Source: Chlamydiota bacterium (GTDB lineage Bacteria; Chlamydiota; Chlamydiia; Chlamydiales; VGMA01). From it: a DNA stretch of 17,472 nucleotides. Below, piece after piece: positions 6,528 through 14,900 of the stretch. The DNA is taken from assembly GCA_016866575.1 (NCBI GenBank), contig VGMA01000015.1, positions 1 to 17,472 on the forward strand, written 5' to 3'. How positions within the stretch are numbered: the stretch's first letter is position 1; the number at the start of each line of letters is the position of its first letter. A program made the position numbers and the translations under genes. Under the pieces are notes generated by a model that did not search any database, had not been told where the DNA came from, and was given only the letters and a program-made list of their open reading frames with translations.

Positions 6528-7985
6528 ATGTATAACAATTCTTTTGTAAGCGCCTATCCTGCAGTTCCTTGCCCCCCTAGCCAAAAAAGTGCCCAATACT
6601 CTAAAGTAGCGGCAACTGAAAGCCCAAAAGGACTAAATCAAGATATAAGGCTAGTTGAGGAAGCTATTATCCAGACATCTCAAGGTAGTTGTAGTCATAT
6701 AGGCTATCTAAAGGGATCTCTTAGGGCCCATCCTGAATTAGTAGAGAGGCTCATCCTTCAAAACCCTTCTTATTTGAACGAAAATTTGATCCAAAATTGT
6801 CCGGAATTGACAAAGATGTTTCCCAAAGCAGAGCGCCTATTAGCTCTTAACCCCTCCATTTTTCTCATGCCTAGAGATTTTATTGCTCTTTACAGTTCAA
6901 ATTCAGAAAAAGAAAAGATTGCTGAAGGAAGATCCTCTTTATATCAAGACATCGTCCAAAGAGCTAAATTTTCAGCAACTCCTCATAAGCTAGCGGCATT
7001 TGAGCTGCAAGAACGAGTGGATGCTATTTTTTCTCAACCTTCAGAACCTAACATCAAAAATTGGCGCTTAGCAAAAGCTATCGAACGATTAGACAGAAAA
7101 GAAGGGATTGAGATGATCGTAAGTAGCATTAAATATCATACTACATCGATCTACCCTGAGCTTTTTGATCAGTACCCTGAACTTCATCAATTCTTTCCAA
7201 GAATGCAGTCTGTTTTGAAAGAAGGCACTCTTGTTGATCGCTCAAGAGCGCAAGAAATGGCTAGAAATTCAAATGACCCTTCGCTTTTTTCTACACTTGC
7301 CTATTGTTCTATTCGTCTTACAGGTCATGTTCTTATGAATTACTTTCAAGTGGTAGGAGCTGCATATGAATATGAATATGGAGCAAGGCTCAGCCGAAGT
7401 GATAGAGCGTCTGATCAATTTTTTGGTTACTATCTTATGAGTGACGCTGCATCAAGTCCAGGAGGAAATTTCTTATATTACTGGCCAAACTCTTATGGTC
7501 ATAGTATGGCTAGATCCACTATTGGATTTAATGATCAAATGATGAGCTCTATAGGAAATGCAGGTAAAAATTTAGCCCATAGCGGTCAAAAAGCTATCCA
7601 TTCTACAGGTCAAGGAATCGAAAATATCGCTAAAAGTACACCGCAGGCTGCTAAACAATCTCTTGGCAGAGTAAAAAATCATGCAGATGATCTTTTACCT
7701 AATGCTAACGGTATGATGAAGGAAACAAGGCATCTTGGCAATCAGGCAGCTCATGAATTTTCGAGTAGCGCATCAACAGTTTTTCATGGCGTAGAACATC
7801 TTGGAAAACAAGCTCAACCTGCACTCAGAAGTGCTCATAGAGTTGCAAGCAATGCAGCTCATGTTGCTAATGGGGTAAATCAAGCAGGAAAAATAGCAAG
7901 TTCTGCAATGAGCTTTTTTGGTCAAGCCGGAAAGGCTTTGGGCTCAGTAGCAAGCTTTACTTCTGAAATCGCTAAAAATCTTTAA
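6528..7985 (+). CDS. Hypothetical protein with amphipathic helical C-terminal tail
   Basis: I do not recognise this family. The protein has 485 residues. Residues 1-35 are rich in Ser, Pro, Ala and Tyr and look unstructured. Such N-termini are compatible with type III secretion in Chlamydiae, but that is inference. Residues about 36-330 look mainly alpha-helical, with recurring short P-E-L / F-P segments (around residues 92-99 and again near 210-220). From about residue 340 to the end the tail is rich in Ala, Gly, Ser, His and Lys, with repeated small-residue helical segments that could bind membranes or form coiled coils. There is no obvious signal peptide or long membrane span. The ATG has AAAGG about 8 bases upstream. 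Its stop codon overlaps that of pyk (7982-7985) tail to tail. A broken paralogue lies at 4815-5128, and both members sit divergently beside a repeat-Smr gene, suggesting a linked module. Confidence 0.85.
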   Translation: MYNNSFVSAYPAVPCPPSQKSAQYSKVAATESPKGLNQDIRLVEEAIIQTSQGSCSHIGYLKGSLRAHPELVERLILQNPSYLNENLIQNCPELTKMFPKAERLLALNPSIFLMPRDFIALYSSNSEKEKIAEGRSSLYQDIVQRAKFSATPHKLAAFELQERVDAIFSQPSEPNIKNWRLAKAIERLDRKEGIEMIVSSIKYHTTSIYPELFDQYPELHQFFPRMQSVLKEGTLVDRSRAQEMARNSNDPSLFSTLAYCSIRLTGHVLMNYFQVVGAAYEYEYGARLSRSDRASDQFFGYYLMSDAASSPGGNFLYYWPNSYGHSMARSTIGFNDQMMSSIGNAGKNLAHSGQKAIHSTGQGIENIAKSTPQAAKQSLGRVKNHADDLLPNANGMMKETRHLGNQAAHEFSSSASTVFHGVEHLGKQAQPALRSAHRVASNAAHVANGVNQAGKIASSAMSFFGQAGKALGSVASFTSEIAKNL

Positions 7986-9787
7986 TCTAGCGAGACTTTT
8001 TCGATCATGGCCTTTTCTTTAGCGGCATCGCCTCTAAAAACAAGGCCACGATCTTCTGATATGGTGATCCATTCTTCATCTGCTAAAAGTAGACACACCG
8101 AATCGGCGCGGATAATGCAGGGCATATCATGCTTATCTGCATACTCTCTAGCAATCCTTTCTGATAAAAAGTCTTCACGACTACTTTGCAAAATCAGCGC
8201 TTTGGCTCCTTCTAAATAAGGGCAATCTTCTCGTCTAAGCTCTGTTAACACTAAAATCTCATCAAAATAGTTTTGTTTGTTCTTGATTTCACTCTCTAAA
8301 AGTATTCTTCTTTTTCCGTAAATCAACTTGCTAGTAGGTTTACTTCGTCCGGAAACTCCCCTTGCAACGACGTTTCCTATGCTTTCAACGCTAATTGTGT
8401 TGGTAGTATGGCTAATGCCATACGGCACTCCTAAAGTAATCACTACGACATCTCCATATTCAGCAAATCCATTTTGAATGAGGTATGAATTGAGAAAATC
8501 TAGATTCGCTTTGATTTCAAGAGATTTTTCTATAACTGGATGAGCGCCCCATAAAAGTGCTGTTTGATGGAATGTTTTGATTTTTGGTGTAACAACAATG
8601 ATTGGCAATGAAGGCCTTGATCTTGAAATAAGCCTTGCCATATTGCCGTTTTTAGAAAAAACAATGATCGCTTTTGCACTAGCTTGTTTTGATGTGGTCA
8701 CAGCAGCTTCAGCTAACGCGCTAGGAATATTGTAATATGTATAGCCTAACGATTTGATGTGTAGATCTTTATCGGTATCTGCTTCTGCATCTTTGATGAT
8801 TTCATCCATCATTTTAACGGTCAAAACAGGATAGCGTCCTGCGGCTGTTTCAGCTGAGAGCATTACTGCTGATGCTGAATCATAGATAGCGTTCGCAACG
8901 TCTGAAACTTCAGCTCTTGTTGGGCGAGAGCAATGGATCATCGATTCTAACATTTGCGTTGCGATGATTACAGGCTTTGCTTGCTCTAAACATTTTTTGA
9001 TGATTTTTTTTTGGATTCTTGGGACTGATGTGATGGGCATCTCTACTCCCAAGTCTCCTCTAGCAACCATTATACCATCAGCACTTTGAAGGATTTGATC
9101 AAAATGATCTACCCCTGCTTGGCTTTCTATTTTTGCAATTACTTGAATATCGCCACACCCTTGATCTCTCAAAAGTTTTTTGATCGCTAAAAGCTGCTCA
9201 GGGGTGTTTATAAATGAAGCTGCAATGATATCTATATCATGTTGACAGCCAAACTTGATATCTTCTGCATCTTTATCGGTTATTTCAGGAAAAGGGAGAA
9301 GCCTACCTGGAACGTTAACCCCTTTTCTATTTTTGATAACGCCAAAATTTTGCGCCTCTAGCACTACATTATCGAATTCTTTTTTTACTACATGGCACTC
9401 AATGTAACCATCATCGATCAATACAGCATCGCCTAATTGAAGATGATCGATCATGAGTTCAGGATCGATTGTGATGCCGTTTGCTTTATTTTTGGAGATT
9501 GTTACTTGTAAGCCGGGATGAACGCTGATTCCTTCGGGAGGAACATTTTGCGTTCTAATTTCAGGGCCTTTGGTATCGAGCATGATCGCCAAGGAGATAC
9601 CAAGCTCTTCTCGAACAGATTTGAGATGCTCTATTACCTTGGCATGTTCTTCATGACTTGCGTGGCTGAAATTAAGACGAGCTACGTCCATACCAGCTTT
9701 GGCAAGTGCAAGAATTTGCTCTCTTTGGTTACAAGAAGGGCCTATTGTGCAAATAATTTTTGTTTTGCGAAAGCGCCGTTTAAGCAT
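7982..9787 (-). CDS. pyk: Pyruvate kinase with C-terminal extension
   Basis: Pyruvate kinase converts phosphoenolpyruvate and ADP to pyruvate and ATP in the last step of glycolysis. Hallmarks are in order: R-K-T-K-I-I-C-T-I-G-P near the N-terminus; A-R-L-N-F-S-H with Arg37, Asn39 and Ser41; L-D-T-K-G-P-E-I-R at 70-78; active-site K219-I-E221; M-V-A-R-G-D245-L-G-V-E binding the divalent metal with Glu221; A-T-Q-M-L-E-S-M at 276-283; and P-T-R-A-E-V-S-D-V-A-N-A. The catalytic core ends near residue 471, matching the usual length of about 470. A further 130 residues follow. They resemble the PEP-utilising swivel domain found at the end of some Bacillus-type enzymes, but the T-S-H motif with the phosphorylatable His is not visible, so the extension is probably structural or regulatory. 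The ATG is 15 bases after the stop of the upstream hydrolase-like gene, with only a poor ribosome site, so translational coupling is likely. Confidence 0.95.
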   Translation of the reverse strand: MLKRRFRKTKIICTIGPSCNQREQILALAKAGMDVARLNFSHASHEEHAKVIEHLKSVREELGISLAIMLDTKGPEIRTQNVPPEGISVHPGLQVTISKNKANGITIDPELMIDHLQLGDAVLIDDGYIECHVVKKEFDNVVLEAQNFGVIKNRKGVNVPGRLLPFPEITDKDAEDIKFGCQHDIDIIAASFINTPEQLLAIKKLLRDQGCGDIQVIAKIESQAGVDHFDQILQSADGIMVARGDLGVEMPITSVPRIQKKIIKKCLEQAKPVIIATQMLESMIHCSRPTRAEVSDVANAIYDSASAVMLSAETAAGRYPVLTVKMMDEIIKDAEADTDKDLHIKSLGYTYYNIPSALAEAAVTTSKQASAKAIIVFSKNGNMARLISRSRPSLPIIVVTPKIKTFHQTALLWGAHPVIEKSLEIKANLDFLNSYLIQNGFAEYGDVVVITLGVPYGISHTTNTISVESIGNVVARGVSGRSKPTSKLIYGKRRILLESEIKNKQNYFDEILVLTELRREDCPYLEGAKALILQSSREDFLSERIAREYADKHDMPCIIRADSVCLLLADEEWITISEDRGLVFRGDAAKEKAMIEKVSLD

Positions 9788-9802
9788 ATAAACGTCATCG
9801 TA

Positions 9803-11866
9803 TCAGACGTTGTATGAACTCGCAACAATATTTTCTGCTTGATTTGCAAATGAGTTTTCACGAGTTGGATAAAACCAAGAACCCATCGCTTTTCTTACCC
9901 ATTCCCATCTATAGTGCTCATTATTGATCTGCCTTAAAACCCTATCTCTTTCATTAACCGTGCTGATAGTGCTATATTTTTGTCTACCATCGTAGGTTAA
10001 ATCTTCGCTATGAGGGCCAATGACTGCAAAAAATGCTTGCAAGAAGACACTTAAACCTGATTCAGGCGCCTGAATTTTTTCATCTTGAATATCATCAATA
10101 GTATCCATCCAATGAATTTTTTGCTTGATCAGCGGAGTTTTTCCCTCCTGGACTCTTTGCTGATCCTCTTCTATGGTATAAAAGGTCATTTCTTTATCTT
10201 CTGCATGATGCGTTCTATCATCGGGCTGCCAGATATTGCTTATTTTGAGAACATACTGATCATTTGGAATAGATCCATTTTGTCTAAGTTGCGAAGCACA
10301 TCTATTAAATAGCTGCGCAGTTCCTTCATCTTCTGCAGGAGCACAAATCTTGATCAACTTTCGAACTTTACCTGTAGGAAGAGCTAAAGCTGCAACTTTT
10401 GAAGCCTGTGTTCCCCCTTGACTATACCCGATTAGATCAAATCGTTTAAAAGCAGGATCTCTTTCAACAATATTTTTTATGCGTGGCCAAATTGCTAACA
10501 CCCCTCTTTCACCTAGGGCCGGCTGGAAAAGACCCATAATTGATTGCCATTTTTGCGCTAGCTGATCAGCATATGCCTGTGTTGGTAAAAATAGCAGCTT
10601 AGAAACGTAGCTTGAATGTCTTTGCATCCCCTCACTATTTGTGCCTACACCTGTCGTTTTATCATATGGATTTAATGCTTTCATCGGAACGCAGTAGCAT
10701 CCTACGGCAGAAACCATAGGTTCTAAGTAGCCATATCCTTTCTTTTGACGGATGACTTTTCCTTTAATCGAAGGTGAGCTTTCTTCTGTAAACGAGCTAA
10801 CAAGACTTTTCATTAATGTGTAGTCACAATCTCTTTGCGTCATTTTTTCCCAATTGACATGCAAATGGTTTTGCTCAATCCAAATCGCTTCTATTATACT
10901 ATTGATTTCGCAGCCTCGATTCTGACTTGCTTGGATTTTGCCAAATCTATCAACGAACATCGTAGACATTCTTAATGGAGTCATTACATTCCATATGCTG
11001 TCATAATCTTCTTTTGAAAGGTGGTCAAAATCATCATGGGTAAAGTTTTGTACAATTTCTTGCACTTTCTCAAAAGACAAATGGAGATACCCAGAAGATC
11101 TTTTGCTGCATGCTTGAAGATCCTCAAAAACTCTTTTCATATCATCTACATGCACAAAACCGGTTAAAGCTAAAAATTTGCTAATCGTTGCTTTTGTTAA
11201 AGGCAAACCATGATACTGTAGGTAATGGATGTCGATTCCCATCATTTTGAATAATCTTTCTGAACGATCTAATCCAAAATGATCTATTAAAAATTGAATA
11301 GTTTGTCTATTTTGTTCTTTCCATTCATCTGGAGTAATAATTGCAAGAACACAGTCTGGCAAGCGGGTAAAAATCGGCTCGGCAAATGTCTGACAAGAAA
11401 ATGGATCTTGATTTTGGATAATTACTCGATCAAAATCATCTTTATCTCGAATCGTTTCAGCTATAATATCCATTTTAATTAAAGCGGAATTATCTGAATT
11501 CTGAAGATCTTCAAATAATTTATTCATGTGCGTTTCAGAAACTATCTGCTTTACACGATCTATATAAGATATCTTTAAACTAATAAAGATGATGCCCGGA
11601 ATGATAAGAATCCAAGCAAGAGCCCACAAACTGATTTTAGCTGCGATTTCGATCCATGAAGTTGAAAAATCATCACTTTGCGAAATAAAAGATCCCTCAT
11701 GCGCTTGAAATTGGGTAATCCTGTTGAAGGATAGTACACGGCATAAAGGCTCAAGTGTTCTGCAAAAATTTAAATTTTGATTATCTACTTCTTCGTCAAA
11801 TTTTATAAACATATGACTATGAAAAGATCTATCTTCTGCGCGTAACCAATTAGGCGACTCAAACAT
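9803..11866 (-). CDS. Putative membrane-anchored alpha/beta-hydrolase
   Basis: The protein has 687 residues. There is one clear hydrophobic span at about residues 72-98 (including S-L-W-A-L-A-W-I-L-I-I-P-G-I-I-F), with no cleavable signal peptide before it. The middle (100-370) is helical and unrecognised. The C-terminal part carries a lipase/esterase-type nucleophile elbow, F-D-L-I-G-Y-S-Q-G-G, with Ser482 as the candidate nucleophile. Acid and base candidates are D549/D550 and His619 (in G-P-H-S). An alpha/beta-hydrolase of the inner membrane is the best call; the substrate is unknown. The layout recalls chlamydial CHLPS-type proteins, but I could not check that. It starts the probable operon with pyk. 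The ATG at 11866 has no strong ribosome site. Confidence 0.75.
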   Translation of the reverse strand: MFESPNWLRAEDRSFHSHMFIKFDEEVDNQNLNFCRTLEPLCRVLSFNRITQFQAHEGSFISQSDDFSTSWIEIAAKISLWALAWILIIPGIIFISLKISYIDRVKQIVSETHMNKLFEDLQNSDNSALIKMDIIAETIRDKDDFDRVIIQNQDPFSCQTFAEPIFTRLPDCVLAIITPDEWKEQNRQTIQFLIDHFGLDRSERLFKMMGIDIHYLQYHGLPLTKATISKFLALTGFVHVDDMKRVFEDLQACSKRSSGYLHLSFEKVQEIVQNFTHDDFDHLSKEDYDSIWNVMTPLRMSTMFVDRFGKIQASQNRGCEINSIIEAIWIEQNHLHVNWEKMTQRDCDYTLMKSLVSSFTEESSPSIKGKVIRQKKGYGYLEPMVSAVGCYCVPMKALNPYDKTTGVGTNSEGMQRHSSYVSKLLFLPTQAYADQLAQKWQSIMGLFQPALGERGVLAIWPRIKNIVERDPAFKRFDLIGYSQGGTQASKVAALALPTGKVRKLIKICAPAEDEGTAQLFNRCASQLRQNGSIPNDQYVLKISNIWQPDDRTHHAEDKEMTFYTIEEDQQRVQEGKTPLIKQKIHWMDTIDDIQDEKIQAPESGLSVFLQAFFAVIGPHSEDLTYDGRQKYSTISTVNERDRVLRQINNEHYRWEWVRKAMGSWFYPTRENSFANQAENIVASSYNV

Positions 11867-11877
11867 ATCAGTTTATT

Positions 11878-11906
11878 TTGTTAAAATTTATTAAATATGC
11901 TAAATT
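11878..11906 (+). promoter_or_regulatory. Possible promoter for uvrA
   Basis: TTGTTA (11878-11883), a 17-base spacer and TAAATT (11901-11906) precede the uvrA ATG by about 36 bases. The -10 match is weak. The element overlaps the dyad at 11897-11913 and the facing promoter of the hydrolase-like gene. Confidence 0.3.
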
Positions 11907-11921
11907 CTAGCATTGCTCCAA
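11892..11921 (-). promoter_or_regulatory. Possible promoter for the hydrolase-pyk operon
   Basis: On the minus strand TTGGAG (11921-11916), an 18-base spacer and TATTTA (11897-11892) precede the ATG at 11866. Matches to consensus are moderate. Confidence 0.3.
11897..11913. promoter_or_regulatory. Perfect dyad in the divergent spacer, candidate operator
   Basis: ATGCTA-AATTC-TAGCAT is a perfect 6+6 inverted repeat around a 5-base centre. It lies in the 76-base spacer between uvrA and the hydrolase-pyk operon and overlaps both possible promoters, where a dimeric regulator could control both directions. No regulator is identified. Confidence 0.4.
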
Positions 11922-11942
11922 AAAAAAGGAAAGCCTTAATAA

Positions 11943-14900
11943 ATGACTTTATCTCCTTTATTAATTTGTAAAAATGTTTGTGTTCACAATCTTAAAGGTA
12001 TTAATATAAAATTAACTCCAGGTCAATTTATTGTATTTACAGGCGTTTCCGGTTCAGGCAAATCATCATTAGCGTTTGACACCCTATTTATAGAGGGGCA
12101 AAGAAGATACATCGAATCTCTTCCTGCAAGTGCCAAAAGAGGACTAGCTCCTCTTGCTAAGCCCGAAGCGAGCTCTATTTCAGGCATATCCCCTACTATT
12201 GCCATAGAGCAAAAAGCAGGGGGAAGAAATCCAAGATCGACCGTCGGCACAATGACACAAATTTACGATTTTCTTCGGGTTTTATTTGCAAGAGTTGCAG
12301 AACCTCATTGCCCTTTAAGCGGGGAAAGACTCTCTCCTTTATCTACAGAAAAAATCTTTCACCAAATCATGGAAAGCTTCAGTGGTCAAAGGATCTTACT
12401 CTTAGCTTCTTTTGCTAAAGGAAAAAAAGGGGAATTCAAAGAGGAACTTGCCGATCTTACTAAAAAAGGTTTTTTGAGAGTTCGTATTGATGGGTCTATC
12501 TACAATCTAGCCGATGAATTACCAAAACTTGATAAAGGCGTTTCTCACACTGTAGAAATTGTGGTGGACCGAATAGTTGCAGATCCTTTAGAAAAAAACC
12601 GTCTTCTTGAAGCAATTGAACAAACCCTTGCTCTAGGCGAAGGACTTATGAGTGTTATTTCTCACGACACAAATCAAGAAGTTTTCTATTCACAATATGC
12701 GTATTCGCCAAAATCCAAGCTTTTTTATCCTCCTCTAGAACCTGAAGATTTTTCTTTTAATCATCCGAAAGGAATGTGTGAAAGTTGCCATGGACTAGGT
12801 TGTGATGTTTGTGATTTTAGCCGTTTAAAACCCTATCCTAGCGCAGCCAAACTTGCTCAAAAAAAGATCGATGAAATCACCAAATTGTCTGTAGAAGAGG
12901 CATTTGCTTTTTTTAGTACACTTTCTTTGGATCCGCTAGAAACAATTATAGCCGAGGGTCTTATTAAAGAAATTTCCTCTCGTCTATCATTTTTACAAGA
13001 AGTGGGACTTAAGTATTTAAGTTTGGATCGTACCCTTCCCTCTTTGTCTGGTGGTGAGACGCAAAGAGTTCGTTTAGCTTCCCATCTAGGTAGCAGCCTA
13101 GTAGGAGCGACCTACATTCTTGATGAGCCTTCTATCGGTCTACATCAAAGAGATAACCAAAAGCTTTTATTAACGCTTAAAAGGCTTCAAAAATTAGGAA
13201 ATACACTAATCGTAGTTGAGCATGATGAAGAAACAATAGCTAGTGCCGATTACGTAGTAGATATTGGCCCAAAAGCTGGCATATTGGGTGGTGAAGTGGT
13301 TGCTGAAGGAACCATCGAAGATATTTGCAAATCCCCTAACTCTCTTACAGGGGCCTATTTAAGCGGTAGAGAAAAGATACCAATTCCCAAAAAAAGAAGA
13401 AAACCGAGTGATCAAAAAATCGTATTGAAAGGAGCCAGTCACAACAACTTAAAAAACGTGAACCTCTCCTTGCCCTTGGGGCTCTTTATTGCGATAACTG
13501 GGGTTTCAGGTTCTGGCAAATCAAGTTTGATCGACGATACTCTTTACCCTCTTTTGTCGAATAAACTCAATAAAACTGATCTTTTTGTAGGTAAGCACAA
13601 AACGATTCAAGGTGCAGAATTATTAGGAAAAGTAATCGGCATAGATCAAACTCCTATAGGAAGAACACCTCGCTCAAATCCAGCAACTTATATAAAAGTA
13701 TTTGACAATATCCGCGACCTTTTCGCATCTCTTCCTGAAGCCAAAGCCAAAGGTTATACTTCAGGACGCTTTAGCTTTAACGTAAAAGAGGGTTCATGCG
13801 CTAGCTGCTCGGGAATGGGCATGCAAAAAGTGGATATGGATTTTCTAGCTGATGAGTGGGTAGTTTGTGAGTCTTGCCAAGGCCAACGCTTTGATGAAAA
13901 AACATTAGCTGTCACCTACAGAATGAAAAACATCCATGAGATTCTAGAGATGTCTGTAAGAGAAGCTCATGATTTTTTTGAGCAGATTCCCGAAATACAA
14001 AGAAAACTCCATTTTCTTCTTCAAGTAGGTCTCGACTACATTAAATTAGGTCAGTCATCAACAACGCTGTCTGGCGGTGAAGCTCAAAGAATCAAACTGG
14101 CAAAAGAACTGATCAGACCCCCTAAACAACACACTCTATACATTCTTGATGAGCCTACAACAGGTTTGCATTTTCACGATATTCGGCTTTTGACAGAAAT
14201 TTTACAAAATCTTGTTAATATTGGGCATACAGTTGTAGTGATCGAACATAACCTCGATTTGATTAAAACGGTCGATTGGATTATCGATTTAGGTCCTGAA
14301 GGAGGTCCAAGTGGTGGTGAAATTATCGCTGAAGGTACTCCTGAACAAATAGCCAAACTTCCAACTCCCACAGGAATTTATTTAAATAAATCTTTTCAAC
14401 CCCAAAACTATTCATCTTCTCCATTATCTGTAGATCTTTCTCATCAATCGATGATCAAAATTCTTGGGGCTAAGCAAAACACTCTCAAAAACCTATTTGT
14501 TGATATTCCCCTTTACCAAATCTCTTTGTTTGCAGGTCCCTCTGGATCTGGAAAAACCTCTCTTGCGTTCGATACACTGTATGCAGAGGGACAAAGAAGG
14601 TATACAGAGTCTTTAAGCACCTATGCTAAACAGCTTGTAAAGCCTATGCCTAAGCCAAAAGTAGATGATATCAAAGGACTGATGGCAGCAATTGCAGTAG
14701 AGCAAAAAAAACAAGCAGGCAATCCTAGATCTACTGTTGGTACGATTTCTGAAATTTATGATTATTTGAGAATTGTCTATGCACGCCTAGGAACGGCTTT
14801 TGCCCCTGAAACCGGTCACAAATTAGAAAAAATTGATCCAAGCTATGTAACAGATGCGCTGCTTGAACTACCTGAAAAAATGAAAATTCAGATTTTAGCC

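Noticed and set aside
9518..9817. Plus-strand open frame antisense to the start of pyk
   Set aside because: It lies opposite a strongly conserved enzyme and has no ribosome site or recognisable motifs. Similar antisense frames at 8007-8219, 10085-10312, 11294-11482, 12023-12250 and 14174-14371 were dropped for the same reason.
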